Of a stretch of 47,831 bases of DNA, positions 1 through 9,069 are shown piece after piece (position 1 is the stretch's first letter; every line of letters starts with the position of its first letter). Where the stretch lies: the NCBI RefSeq assembly GCF_003719825.1, contig NZ_RIBS01000013.1:1-47831 (forward strand), given 5' to 3'. Both the position numbers and the translations under genes were made by a program. The DNA is from Montanilutibacter psychrotolerans (GTDB lineage Bacteria > Pseudomonadota > Gammaproteobacteria > Xanthomonadales > Xanthomonadaceae). The notes beneath the pieces were generated by a model, which saw only the letters and a list, made by a program, of their open reading frames with translations, was not told where the DNA came from and made no database searches.

Positions 1-90
1 TCGCAGTCTCAGGGCGCAAACAGTCTCTCCCTGCACCGATCCGAGTGCCCCCGGATCACCAGCCCATCGCTGGTGGGTTGAAGATACAAG

Positions 91-117
91 GGCGCAATAA
101 CCCAAGGGCATTGCGCC
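91..117. repeat. Short intergenic hairpin repeat
   Basis: GGCGCAAT at 91-98 is the exact reverse complement of ATTGCGCC at 110-117, leaving an 11-base loop. It lies in non-coding sequence about 50 bases before a second, similar hairpin, which suggests the REP-like palindromes common in intergenic DNA of this group. No T-run follows, so a terminator role is not supported. Confidence 0.5.
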
Positions 118-163
118 GGATATCTTCTGCCGAGGTGGATCTTCGTGGCGACGCAACTCGTCC

Positions 164-191
164 GGCGCATTAGGCCTGCGGCTAATGCGCC
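164..191. repeat. REP-like hairpin repeat
   Basis: GGCGCATTAG at 164-173 pairs perfectly with CTAATGCGCC at 182-191 (10 bp stem, 8-base loop). With the hairpin at 91-117 it forms a pair of GGCGCA-type palindromes. The arrangement is typical of dispersed REP sequences; copy number elsewhere in the genome cannot be seen here. Confidence 0.55.
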
Positions 192-268
192 CTACGAATC
201 CCGTCCCCTCGGCCACCACTCATTGCCCGATGCGGTCGCGCGCCTCTCGCTCAGTAGGGAGGAGAGCC

Positions 269-303
269 AAAAAAAAAGCAGGGGTGGCATTTCGCCCCCC
301 TGC
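269..303 (-). terminator. Rho-independent terminator, minus strand
   Basis: Read on the minus strand, GCAGGGG (303-297) pairs with CCCCTGC (284-278) around a 12-base loop and is followed at once by nine T residues (277-269). This is a good intrinsic terminator for transcripts coming leftward from the S8 autotransporter gene, although it sits about 410 bases past that gene's stop codon. Confidence 0.65.
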
Positions 304-313
304 CCCCTGTTTG

Positions 314-562
314 CGGCCTCCGTGCTGGCACGATTGCGCCCTTGCGTCCTGCGGTCCCGCGCGACGCTTCCGTGGCGCCGCGGCCTCCCTGCTCAGACAC
401 TCCAGCAACTACCTGTGCGTCGGCATCCGATGCGTTCCTGCGAGGCGCGTCCTTCGCACCCCGGCCTCCCTGCCCGTACTGCCGGCCCGGCGTCCACGCC
501 CGGCCCCCGCTGGCGTCCTGCCCAAGCGTCCCTGCTGCCACGTCCTTGCGCGGCCTCCGTGC
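314..562. repeat. Recurring 12-base motif in non-coding DNA
   Basis: CGGCCTCCSTGC occurs four times, at 314-325, 381-392, 462-473 and 551-562, with looser matches (GCGTCCCTGC and similar) between them. The surrounding 1-714 stretch has no convincing gene; the open frames here are artefacts of very high GC. It may be a decayed tandem repeat or the remains of a repetitive gene. Confidence 0.4.
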
Positions 563-714
563 CACGCTTGCGTGCCACCACGCGAGGTGTGCCCAGCTGG
601 CGACAGCCTCGCGCCGTTACGGTCGCGCCGCCCGGCTCCAGCCGGACGGCGCATCGTGCCGGATTGCTTAGTTCAATCCGCTCCGGTCGATCCGCTCAGG
701 TCAATCCGTCCCGA

Positions 715-3700
715 TCAGAAGCTCACGGTGAACCGGGCATTCATGCCGTGGTCGCGGGTCTCGTCGGCGAACATGCCGCTGTAGCTGACCTCGAGCAGGC
801 TGGACTGGCCGATGCGCGCACCGAAGCCCGCTTCGACCAGCGTCGAGTCCTGCGCCAGGCTCGCGCCCCGCACGGAGAACACCGTGCCACCGGCAAGTGA
901 CATTCCGGTGTCAGAAACCAGGTCGCCGCTGGCGTGGCGACGCGCGATGCCGCCGCGCAGGCTCAGGCGATCCTCGGTCTGCGCACTGCCGCGCAGGTTG
1001 AGGTTGAAGCGCAGGCCCAGCGTCGACAGGTTGGCACGGCTGTCGGCATCGTCGCCGACCAGCGCAGCGACGCCGCCCTGCTCGGAAAAGCCGTCGCTGT
1101 CGACACGCACGTGCGCAACCTGCGCGTACGGCTCGACCTCCCAGGCGCCCTTGCCGAAGCGGTAGCCGCCTTCGACGAAGGCCTGGCTGCTGCTGGCGTC
1201 GTACTGGGCGCGGGTGTGGTCAACCACGCCCGGGAACACGATGTCGCGTTCGACATCGATGTCGTGGCGCGCGTAGTTGAGGCCGCCGCGCACACCGAAG
1301 CCACCCCACGCCTGACCGGCGTAGATGCCGAGCTGGCGCGTGTTGACGTCACCCTCGGAGCTGCGCGAAGGCAGCTTGAGATCGCTGCGGCCGGTGCCGC
1401 CGAGCGCGCCCAGACGCAGGCCGTTCTCGAAGCGGTAGTCGTAGCCCACCAGCGTGGTGTTGCCGCTGTAGTCGACGCGACCGGCGTTTCCGTCGGCCTG
1501 CACCGCACCGCCGTTGCGCAGCACTTCGATCCACGCCGCCGAACCGGCCGCCGCCGGCGCGAACGCGCCATTGCCGGCCTGTGCGCGGGCGAGCGCGGCA
1601 TCGCGGACGTGACGGCTGCCATCGACCAGCACCGCGCGGGTGCTGGCGTGCAGTTCGCCGCTGAGGCTGTCGAACGTCGACTGCGCCTGCTGCGGGAACA
1701 ACTGGGTCAGCGCGCGCAGCATCACCGCGTTGTCGGCCATTGCATCGACCGAACTACCCACGGCAGTCTGGTTCCAGGTGCCGCCAGCGGACGCCAGCGC
1801 CTGGCCGCGCACCACGTCGACCGACACGCCGTTGGTGGCGTACACCAGGTTGAAGTTGAGGAACGGCGAGAACGCGCTGCGGTCGATCGCGGCGAACTGG
1901 CCGTCGAGGCTGGTGGCCGACAGCAGGTTGTAGTGCGCACCGACCCAGTTCTGGTTCGCATCGCCACGCAGGAATGTCAGCGTGCCGCCCTGCAGACTGG
2001 CGTGGCCATTGACCTGCAGCAGGTCCGAGCGACCACCGGCGGCGAGTTCGGCCTCGAAGGTCGAGCCCGCGCCCTGGACGTAGTCGCCGGCGATGGTCAG
2101 CGTGCCCACGCCGTTGCCGGCGGCCATCGTGCCGAACACCTTGGTGTCGGCCAGCGTGCCGGTGCCGCCGATGCGGCCGTTGGCGCCGACGACGGTGGAC
2201 GCGCCCGAGACGGTACCGTCGATCACGGCCGTACCGTTGTTGACGGCCAGCGCGGTGTTGACCAGCGAGCCGTTGAGGATCAGGTAGCCGCCTTCGACGG
2301 CGACGTTGTCGGTGAGCGTGTTGGTGCCGTCGAGTTCGAGCACGCCCGAACGCACGGTCGCGCCGTTGAAGGAGTTGTCGCCGCTCAGGCGCAGCCAGCC
2401 CACGCCGGACTTGGTCATGCGGCCCGGGCCGCTGATGTCGTTGGTCCAGTCGTCCCAGGCCAGGCCTTCCCAGACCTTGGCGCCGCCGGCACGGCTGTTC
2501 ATCACCACGTCGGTGTCGACGCGCAGTTGGCCCGGACCTTCGATCGCCTTGCGCAGGTTGATCAGGCCCCAACCGTAGAGTTCGTCCACGCCGACCGCAC
2601 CCAGGTCGGTCGCAGTGGTCAGCAGGATGTCGCGGATCTGCGGGTTGTCGAGGTACGGGAAGCGTTCCATCAGCAGCGCCAGCGCGCCGGTGACGTGCGG
2701 GGCCGCCATCGAGGTACCGGTGAGGTCGCCGTAACCGAATTCCGGCTGCCCGTCGGTCACGCCGATGCCGACGAAGTTGCCGTCGGCGTCGTACTGCGGC
2801 GTGCCTTCGATGTCACCGCCCACGACGGTCGAGGTGATGTCGGTACCCGGCGCGGTGACGCACCAGTTCATGGTCTGGCCGCAGATGCTCGAGCTACCGT
2901 CCAGCACGCCGTCACGGTTGACGTTGACGACGCTGAGCCAGTACTTCTCCAGCTCGGGGTTCCAGCGCGGCAAGGTCGCGTAGATGCCGGCGATGTCGCC
3001 GTTGCCGTTGCCCGCTGCCCAGACCTGGATGATGCCGTCGCGCAGCGAGGGGTTGATGTAGGTCGAGAAGTAATCGGCCGCGCCGTCCGAAGCGTAGAGC
3101 GCGTCCATCTCGGCCACGGTGCGCGGCTCCTGGGACAGGCCCCAGCTGTGGTTGATCGCGCGCACGCCCTGCGCCGACATCTGCTGGTACATGCTGGCAA
3201 CGGCTTCGCTGCCCGGGCCGATGGCGTACGACTGGCCGCCGATGCCCAGCAAGGTGTCCAGGTCGGAATAGCTGTCGGAGAACAGGCGTGCGCTGGTCAG
3301 GTCGGAGCCGAACGCAACACCGTGCGTGCCATTGCCGTCACGGTTGGCCGCCATCGTGCCGGCGACGTGGGTGCCGTGCGTGACGTACTGGTAGCCGGCG
3401 ATCGTTTCCAGGTACTCGTCCACCCAGTCGTACAGGTAGCCGATCTCGATCAGGTAGGCGACGAACGCGCGGTCCTCGTCGGTGTAATGGAAGTACTCGA
3501 CGGCAACCGAGTCGCCGGTCGAGCTGAAGCAGGCATCCGGACCGTTGATGGCGGTGGTGTTGGTGCAGCCCGGATCGGCGATGCCGATGCCGTTGTGGTT
3601 GCGGCCGGCGAAGTCGCCATGGCCCAGATTCACACCGCTGTCGAACACGCCCAGACGCACGCCCTTGCCGGTCAGGCCACGCGCGTACGCGTACTCGGCA

Positions 3701-3918
3701 CCGATCGCGCTCAGACCCCAATCGGCCTTGAACTCCTCGGTGCGCCAGCTTGCCGCATCGCCGATGCGACCGGCTTCCTGGTACGTCGGCTGTTGCTGGG
3801 CGGCGGCCGGCGCGATGGCGCCGAGCAGCAGCGCGCCGACGATGGCGAGCGACAGCGTGGAACGGACGTGGCCCTTGCGTTGGGTCGACTGCGACGAAGC
3901 GATGGCGTTGCCTTGCAT
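715..3918 (-). CDS. S8 subtilase autotransporter (secreted serine protease)
   Basis: This 1067-residue protein looks like a type Va autotransporter with a subtilisin-like passenger. The N-terminus has a long basic stretch and then a hydrophobic segment ending AIAPAAA (about 21-40), a Sec signal. The catalytic triad is visible: Asp93 in VFDSG, His181 in HGTHVAGT and Ser403 in GTSMAAPH, with the oxyanion Asn304 in AAGNGNG. A passenger-associated repeat (SGDNSFNGATVRSGVLEL type) follows near 510-530. The last ~270 residues alternate in the way of a beta-barrel and end in Phe, as outer-membrane proteins do. Known members cleave proteins at the cell surface or outside. It is the last gene after the sigma/FecR/TonB-receptor genes on the same strand, 458 bases from the receptor stop, so co-control is possible but not shown. 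The family call is secure; the substrate is unknown. Confidence 0.93.
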   Translation of the reverse strand: MQGNAIASSQSTQRKGHVRSTLSLAIVGALLLGAIAPAAAQQQPTYQEAGRIGDAASWRTEEFKADWGLSAIGAEYAYARGLTGKGVRLGVFDSGVNLGHGDFAGRNHNGIGIADPGCTNTTAINGPDACFSSTGDSVAVEYFHYTDEDRAFVAYLIEIGYLYDWVDEYLETIAGYQYVTHGTHVAGTMAANRDGNGTHGVAFGSDLTSARLFSDSYSDLDTLLGIGGQSYAIGPGSEAVASMYQQMSAQGVRAINHSWGLSQEPRTVAEMDALYASDGAADYFSTYINPSLRDGIIQVWAAGNGNGDIAGIYATLPRWNPELEKYWLSVVNVNRDGVLDGSSSICGQTMNWCVTAPGTDITSTVVGGDIEGTPQYDADGNFVGIGVTDGQPEFGYGDLTGTSMAAPHVTGALALLMERFPYLDNPQIRDILLTTATDLGAVGVDELYGWGLINLRKAIEGPGQLRVDTDVVMNSRAGGAKVWEGLAWDDWTNDISGPGRMTKSGVGWLRLSGDNSFNGATVRSGVLELDGTNTLTDNVAVEGGYLILNGSLVNTALAVNNGTAVIDGTVSGASTVVGANGRIGGTGTLADTKVFGTMAAGNGVGTLTIAGDYVQGAGSTFEAELAAGGRSDLLQVNGHASLQGGTLTFLRGDANQNWVGAHYNLLSATSLDGQFAAIDRSAFSPFLNFNLVYATNGVSVDVVRGQALASAGGTWNQTAVGSSVDAMADNAVMLRALTQLFPQQAQSTFDSLSGELHASTRAVLVDGSRHVRDAALARAQAGNGAFAPAAAGSAAWIEVLRNGGAVQADGNAGRVDYSGNTTLVGYDYRFENGLRLGALGGTGRSDLKLPSRSSEGDVNTRQLGIYAGQAWGGFGVRGGLNYARHDIDVERDIVFPGVVDHTRAQYDASSSQAFVEGGYRFGKGAWEVEPYAQVAHVRVDSDGFSEQGGVAALVGDDADSRANLSTLGLRFNLNLRGSAQTEDRLSLRGGIARRHASGDLVSDTGMSLAGGTVFSVRGASLAQDSTLVEAGFGARIGQSSLLEVSYSGMFADETRDHGMNARFTVSF

Positions 3919-4336
3919 GTATCTGAAACTCCCGTGGGTGGAGGCCCGCGCGGCGATCCTGCCGTCGCGATACCGAGGCCGGGTGTTGCGCCCGACCGAA
4001 TGCCTGTTGCCGGCACAAGATTCGAAACGCGATCGACGCGATGCCTCCCTACCCGTGCCCTACCCCGCTATCGCTACCGAAGCGATCGCGTGCAACGCCC
4101 TCGGCGCAGCCGTACGGGCCCCAACGTGGGTCATCGCCCCCAACGACGGCCGTGCGCGCGACCGGGCATCCGGGCGTGTGCCAGGGGCGGGCTATGTCGC
4201 AGCAGAACGCGCGCAACGAATCGCGACGCCGTTACGCCGCGGTCGGGCGTTCGCATGGATCGTCGGGGGGACTTACGCCAGGGCGCTCGCGCCGAGATAT
4301 TCGTGCCGACCTCTTGCCCACGTCGGGGCAGCGGCA
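3919..4336. other. Intergenic gap upstream of the S8 protease gene
   Basis: About 420 bases between the TonB-receptor terminator-like hairpin and the protease start. It should hold the protease promoter, reading leftward, but I see no convincing -35/-10 pair and no gene. Open frames crossing it are antisense shadows of the two flanking genes. Confidence 0.4.
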
Positions 4337-4367
4337 GAAAGGCGTCGCGCGGCGTTGGCCGCGACGC
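4337..4367 (-). terminator. Hairpin after the TonB receptor gene
   Basis: GCGTCGCG at 4342-4349 is the reverse complement of CGCGACGC at 4360-4367 (8 bp, 10-base loop). On the minus strand it starts ten bases past the receptor stop codon and is followed by CCTTTCTG, a weak T-tract. It may act as a leaky terminator between receptor and protease genes. Confidence 0.45.
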
Positions 4368-4376
4368 GACGCGGCG

Positions 4377-7220
4377 TCAGAAGCGGTAGGCCGCGCTGAA
4401 CTGGAAGTAGCGCCCGCGCGGATCGTCGTTGGCGATGTCGTAACCGGCGTTGGCGATGACGTAGTTGACCGGACGACGGTCGGTGAGGTCGCGCACATTC
4501 ATCCCCAACCGCCAGTTGCGCAGGCCGGTGTACGCGACATCGAGATCGACCGTCGTCGAACCCGGGCTGGAGCAATGCCGAACCGCGAAGTTGCGTTCCG
4601 GGCAATCCTCCCCTGGCTCGGACACACGCGATGCACCCAGGTTGCGCAGGTTGAGCGTGGTGGTCCAATCGCGCAGGTTCCAACGCACGCCCACCAGCAC
4701 CGTGCGATCGGGCGCGCCGTGGCCGGCGTGGTTGCGCGTGGGCGCCCCTTCGTACGCCCGGCGCGAGAGGCGGTCGAGGTGGTGGCCGTTGAAGCGCAAC
4801 GTGAAATCGCCCAGGCGCTGCGTGGCGAACTGGTACTGCGCCTCGATGTCCCAACCGCGCACGTCGCTGCGCCCGACATTGGCGAAGTAGTCGCGGATGC
4901 CGAACAGCTGGCCCTTCTCGTCGCGCTCGCCCGACAACGGAAATGCCTCTGCGTCATCGAGCAGGCTGCCGGGAAGGATCTCGTTGCTGCGCTGGATCCG
5001 GAAATGATCGACGCTGAGGCTGAAGTTGCTTGTCGGCGCCCACACCAGTCCGATCGTGTGGCTGCGAGACGTCTCCGGATGCAGTTCCGGGTTCTCGATC
5101 GCACTGCGCGCAACCAGGCAGTAGGCGGTGTCGCGATCGAACTCGATCCGGTACAGGCAATCGCCCATCTGCGGCGTCTGCCGCACGAACTCCACGCCTT
5201 CGTACAGGCTGGGGCGGCGCTGTTCGTACAGCGACGGTGCGCGATAGCCGGTAGCCACCGTGCCACGCGCCGTCAGCGTGTCGGTCGCGCGCCACTTGAT
5301 TCCAAGCTTGGGCGAGGTCTTGCTGCCGTAACCTTGGCGCCGGTCCAGGCGCAATGCCAGGTCGGCCTGCAGCGAGGGCAACAGCGGCACGCTGAGCTCG
5401 GTGTACAAGGCCGCGCCGTAGCGGTGCTCGTCGATCTGGATCTTCTGCGGGCTGAGCGCGAGATCGTGCTCCTGCATCAGCGCATCTGGACGGTGGAGCA
5501 AGGCATCGCGCGAGAGCTCCAGGCCCGCGGCGACGATCGCATCGCCCGCCGGCAGATGGAACCAGGGGCCGTGCATGTCCACCGAAACCTGGTCCAGTGA
5601 CGCCTTGCCATGGGACTCCACCGGTGGCGACAGCGCCGCCAGCAGCTTGGGATCGTTGGGCGTTCCGTCGAAACGGTACGTGCCGGCGATCATCGCGGCA
5701 GTGAATGCGGTGTCGCGCACCAGTCCGTCGATGCGGTTGTCGACCGTGTTGGTGTGATGCGCGAGCGTGACGTCCCATTGCCAGTCGCCGCGCCAGCCCT
5801 TGAATCCGGTGGACACGTCCAGGCTGCGCGCCTGGTTGCGGTTGCGCACCGGGCCCACGTCGTAGAACGCATGCACCAGGTAGGTCGAGCCGGGTATGAC
5901 ATCGGGATGGCGCTCGGTCAGCTCGACCAGTCCGTAGAACGGCGCGCCGCGCAGCATCTGGTTCGAATCGCTCAGTCGCACGTCGGCGTGCCACTGGGTC
6001 GCATCGCCAATGGGCTGGTGCCCGTGGACGTACAGCGACGCGCGTTCGCTGGCCGGTTGCAGCGTGCCTTCGCGCGTCGGGTCGAACAGGCAGCGCAGCG
6101 ATTGCGCCCTCGCACTGCCGGGGCAATGCGGCTGGATCATCTCGCGGTTCTTGTTGAGGTAGCCGAGCTGGAACCGCCAGTCGCCGAGCCCGTCGATGCG
6201 CCGGTCAAAGCCGCGCCAGCCGCGCTGGTCGCCGTACAGCGCCTCGCGGTTGGAATAATCACCACCGATGAACACGCTGCCGCCGCCGGGCGTGGAAACG
6301 CCAAAGCCGAACGCGAGAGATTCCTGCTTGGCGTCCGATCGCGAGGACACGCCGCGGCGCGCGACCACCTCGCCACCGTCGCGCTCCTTGCGCAGGATGA
6401 TGTTGACCACGCCGGCCATGGCGTCTGCGCCGTAGATCGCCGAGGCGCCGCCACGGATGATCTCGATGCGGTCGACGATGCTCAGCGGGATCGCATCCAG
6501 GTCGGTGAGGCCGCCCAGGTCGGCCGAGATCAGGCCGTAGTTGGCGACGCGGTGGCCGTCGACGAGGAACAACGTCGCGCGTGGCCCCAGCGAATTGAGA
6601 CTGGTGGTGCCGGCGCTGGCGAACGGCTGCTGCGACGTGGAATCGCCATCGGCCGCTACAGCGACCGGATGGTGACCGTGCATGCCGGGCTGGAAACGCA
6701 GCAGCTCGAACAGGGTCTGGTGACCGCTGGCCTCGATCTCGGCGCGGCTGATCAGCGTCAGTGGCGCAGCGGTGACGTGTTCCAGGCTGGAACGGGGAAT
6801 GTGGCTGCCGGTGACCTGCACCGAGCCCAGGTCCACCGGGCCCTGCGGACGGGCACGGGTGGGCTGCGGCGGCGCAGGCCGGACCACCACGACGGGTACG
6901 CGCTGCAGCAGGAACGTGTTGGCGTTCACCGCCACCGCCTGCAGGCCACTGTCCTTGAGCAGGCTGGCCAGCGCCTGGACCGGCGACAACTCCGCGCGCA
7001 GGCCGGCGCTGCGGCGATCCGCGACCAGTCTCGGGGGATACAGGATCTGCACGCGACCCTGGGTGGCCAGGGCCTTGAGGCTGTCGTCGAGACTGCCCTG
7101 GGCGATATCGAAACGGGTCGTGGCCGCCCGTGGCGGCTCCACCGCCAACGCGTGCCCGGTCCGGCCCCACAAGAGCAGCGCGGCACAGATGGCGAAGGTG
7201 TAGCGGTACGTCCTGGCCAT
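4377..7220 (-). CDS. TonB-dependent receptor with N-terminal STN signalling domain
   Basis: A 947-residue outer-membrane transporter. The start at 7220 (MARTYRYTF) is chosen because GGAAAG lies just before it and a signal peptide (to about GHALA, residue 26) follows directly. Residues ~35-105 form a secretin/TonB short N-terminal (STN) domain (FDIAQGSLDDSLKALA...), the fold that lets FecA/FpvA-type receptors contact a FecR-like regulator. A plug domain follows (VQVTGSHIPRSS onward, with a typical IYGADAMAGVVNII stretch), then a 22-strand-type barrel ending AAYRF. The ligand cannot be read; FecA/FpvA relatives import siderophores and many xanthomonad receptors take glycans or peptides. It lies downstream of the FecR and sigma genes on the same strand, separated by a 314-base gap with short GC-rich repeats. 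The family is certain and the signalling role is a strong inference. Confidence 0.93.
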   Translation of the reverse strand: MARTYRYTFAICAALLLWGRTGHALAVEPPRAATTRFDIAQGSLDDSLKALATQGRVQILYPPRLVADRRSAGLRAELSPVQALASLLKDSGLQAVAVNANTFLLQRVPVVVVRPAPPQPTRARPQGPVDLGSVQVTGSHIPRSSLEHVTAAPLTLISRAEIEASGHQTLFELLRFQPGMHGHHPVAVAADGDSTSQQPFASAGTTSLNSLGPRATLFLVDGHRVANYGLISADLGGLTDLDAIPLSIVDRIEIIRGGASAIYGADAMAGVVNIILRKERDGGEVVARRGVSSRSDAKQESLAFGFGVSTPGGGSVFIGGDYSNREALYGDQRGWRGFDRRIDGLGDWRFQLGYLNKNREMIQPHCPGSARAQSLRCLFDPTREGTLQPASERASLYVHGHQPIGDATQWHADVRLSDSNQMLRGAPFYGLVELTERHPDVIPGSTYLVHAFYDVGPVRNRNQARSLDVSTGFKGWRGDWQWDVTLAHHTNTVDNRIDGLVRDTAFTAAMIAGTYRFDGTPNDPKLLAALSPPVESHGKASLDQVSVDMHGPWFHLPAGDAIVAAGLELSRDALLHRPDALMQEHDLALSPQKIQIDEHRYGAALYTELSVPLLPSLQADLALRLDRRQGYGSKTSPKLGIKWRATDTLTARGTVATGYRAPSLYEQRRPSLYEGVEFVRQTPQMGDCLYRIEFDRDTAYCLVARSAIENPELHPETSRSHTIGLVWAPTSNFSLSVDHFRIQRSNEILPGSLLDDAEAFPLSGERDEKGQLFGIRDYFANVGRSDVRGWDIEAQYQFATQRLGDFTLRFNGHHLDRLSRRAYEGAPTRNHAGHGAPDRTVLVGVRWNLRDWTTTLNLRNLGASRVSEPGEDCPERNFAVRHCSSPGSTTVDLDVAYTGLRNWRLGMNVRDLTDRRPVNYVIANAGYDIANDDPRGRYFQFSAAYRF

Positions 7221-7385
7221 CTTTCCGGTGGGCGGGACCTGCAAGGCAGGCCACTCTACGGAAGCCCCCACGGGGGTGCAACGAGCCCGGGACGGGTGTC
7301 ACACCAGGGTCACATCGGCGTGGTGTGGCGGGGGCGCGCGTGGTGCCCATACCCATGCCCATACGCGGCGCCGGGGCCAACGTTG

Positions 7386-7460
7386 GGCCTGGGCTAGGGC
7401 CCGAGCTGAGCCGAGCCGAGCTGGGCTGGGCCGGGTGGCGTCTGAGCTGAGCTGGACTGG
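7386..7460. repeat. Imperfect pentamer (GAGCT/GAGCC/GGGCT) repeat
   Basis: The gap between the FecR and TonB-receptor genes holds a run of near-pentameric units, from GGGCTAGGGCC through GAGCTGAGCCGAGCCGAGC to CTGAGCTGAGCTGGACTGG. Such runs can slip during replication. I see no terminator or promoter in it that I could defend. Confidence 0.5.
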
Positions 7461-7534
7461 CATGGGCCCGCCAGTCGTTGGCCGCCGGACGGATCCAGGC
7501 GCGGGGGCAGCGCGCCGCTTCGACGCGCCCGGGT

Positions 7535-8530
7535 TCAGCTTTCGTCGCGGTGCAGGACGATCTCGCCGTTGCTGCGTTCGGCGCGCAGCGACCAGCCGCG
7601 CTCGAGCACCGCGACCAGCGCATCCTGGTCACCGATGTGGAACACGCCACTGACGGTCACCTCGCCCAGCGAGGGATCGGCCAGCCGGAGCTGGGTCCGC
7701 GAGTAGCGGTTCATCTCGTCGACGAGGAGGTCGAGGCGGCGATCCTTGAACACCAGATCGCCCAACGGCCAGGCCTTCGCGACGGCGACGTCGAGCGGCT
7801 GCTTGTCGGCGATCACGCCCGCCTGCGACACGGTGACCTGCTCGCCGGGGGCCAGCATCGCGCTGGACGCGGCCGCACCCTGTCCGGAGGCCACCACGAC
7901 GGCACCTTCGATCAGGCCCACGTTGACCTCGGAGCGGGAGCGGCTGACCTGGAACGTGGTGCCGATGTCCCGCACGGTGCTGCTGCCGGCGTGCACCACG
8001 AACGGCCGCAGCGGGTCTTTGCCGACCACGAACTGCGCCCGGCCCTGGCGAAGCTCCACGTCGCGGCCGTCGCTGTCGAAACGTGCGGTGAGCTTGGAGT
8101 CGGTGTCGAGCAGCACCTGGGTGCCATCGGCCAGGGTGAGCGTGCGCTGCTCGCCCACCGCGGTGGCGTACTCGGCCACGGCCACCTCCGGCGCGCGACC
8201 AAACCACAGGACGGTACCGACGGCCACTGCCAGCGTGGCGGCGATGGCAGAGCCGATCGGCAACCAGCGCCGGCTCGCCGGACGGACCGGCGGCATGCGG
8301 CGGGCGCTGCGGGCCGCCGCTCGCAGCAGCTCGTCGGACGACAGTTCCGCGACCATCGACTGGATGCGCTCGATTTCGAGGTAGGCCTCGATGTTGGCCG
8401 GCGCCTGCGCCAGCCAGTCCTCGAACTCGGCGCGCTCGCCGGCGCTGCAGTCGGGCGCATGCAGGCGTGCCAACCAGGCCTCCGCCTGCCCGCCATCGAT
8501 CGCATCCGGAGAAATGTTTTCGGGGTTCAT
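7535..8530 (-). CDS. FecR-family anti-sigma / signal relay protein
   Basis: 331 residues. The start at 8530 (MNPENISPD) overlaps the sigma-factor stop codon as ATGA, the usual coupling for this pair. Residues 1-75 are a soluble cytoplasmic segment with the FecR N-terminal helix pattern (AEAWLARL...FEDWLA). One membrane helix spans about 89-110. The FecR domain follows at about 118-215 (GEQRTLTLADGTQVLLDT; DIGTTFQVS). The C-terminal ~75 residues match the DUF4974/STN-like domain that meets the receptor's STN domain in the periplasm. In characterised systems such proteins hold the ECF sigma factor inactive until the receptor signals ligand binding, and some are needed for sigma activity. The neighbours fit this: sigma gene immediately upstream, STN receptor downstream. 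Confidence 0.93.
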   Translation of the reverse strand: MNPENISPDAIDGGQAEAWLARLHAPDCSAGERAEFEDWLAQAPANIEAYLEIERIQSMVAELSSDELLRAAARSARRMPPVRPASRRWLPIGSAIAATLAVAVGTVLWFGRAPEVAVAEYATAVGEQRTLTLADGTQVLLDTDSKLTARFDSDGRDVELRQGRAQFVVGKDPLRPFVVHAGSSTVRDIGTTFQVSRSRSEVNVGLIEGAVVVASGQGAAASSAMLAPGEQVTVSQAGVIADKQPLDVAVAKAWPLGDLVFKDRRLDLLVDEMNRYSRTQLRLADPSLGEVTVSGVFHIGDQDALVAVLERGWSLRAERSNGEIVLHRDES

Positions 8531-9069
8531 GGACGCTCCATCGCCGCCATTCCAGCCTGCTTCAACTTGAGGCGCAGCTGTGCAAGCGCCTTCCCAATGT
8601 GTTTTTCGACCGCCTTGACCGAAATGCCGCAGTGGCGGGCAATCTCGCTGTAGCTCATGCCCTCGAGGCGATTGAGCAGGTAGACCTGCCTGCACCGTTC
8701 GGGCAACTGCAGGATTGCCGCGCGCACCAGCACCAGCTCCTGCTGGTGGGCCACGCGCTGGTCGTGCGACGCCTCTCCCGAGGGGAGGTTGTCGTAGTCC
8801 TCGTCCAGGCTCACGTGCGCCCCGGCCTGGCGGGTCTGCTGACGGCGGCCGCGATCGTTGAGCACGTTCAACGCGATCCGGTACATCAGCAGCTTGAGTT
8901 GCTCGGGCGGCTGGGCGCGGTACCGCATCAGCCGGACCATGCTCTCCTGCGCGATGTCCTTGGCGTCTTCCTCGCCGGCGCGACGCGCGAGGAAGCCCAC
9001 CAGCGCGTCGCGGTGCTCTCGCAGGAAGCGCTCAAAACCATCGTCCACGGCGGCCGTGTTCTCGCTCAT
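8527..9069 (-). CDS. ECF sigma-70 factor, FecI-like
   Basis: 180 residues from MSENTAAV. Region sigma-2 spans about 10-75 (FERFLREHRDALVGFLARR; AKDIAQESMVRLMRY), and sigma-4 about 110-165 with a clear helix-turn-helix (MSYSEIARHCGISVKAVEKHI). The length and the VEKHIGKAL ending fit the FecI/FpvI group that answers cell-surface signals. The gene is first in the leftward cassette and its stop overlaps the FecR start by four bases. It should direct RNA polymerase to the receptor gene, and perhaps to the protease gene; the target promoter is not identifiable by eye. Longer upstream starts in the same frame look like GC-driven extensions without family similarity. Confidence 0.92.
   Translation of the reverse strand: MSENTAAVDDGFERFLREHRDALVGFLARRAGEEDAKDIAQESMVRLMRYRAQPPEQLKLLMYRIALNVLNDRGRRQQTRQAGAHVSLDEDYDNLPSGEASHDQRVAHQQELVLVRAAILQLPERCRQVYLLNRLEGMSYSEIARHCGISVKAVEKHIGKALAQLRLKLKQAGMAAMERP

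Noticed and set aside
145..900. Overlapping open frames of 60-250 residues on both strands at the left edge
   Set aside because: All run in several frames at once through very GC-rich DNA, show Arg/Pro/Ala-rich sequences without domains and have no ribosome site. Better explained as non-coding repeats.
934..4389. 1151-residue open frame on the plus strand
   Set aside because: It is exactly antisense to the S8 autotransporter gene, has a low-information Val/Ala/Arg/Gly composition typical of GC-rich shadows, no domain, and no start context. The minus-strand gene has an intact catalytic triad.
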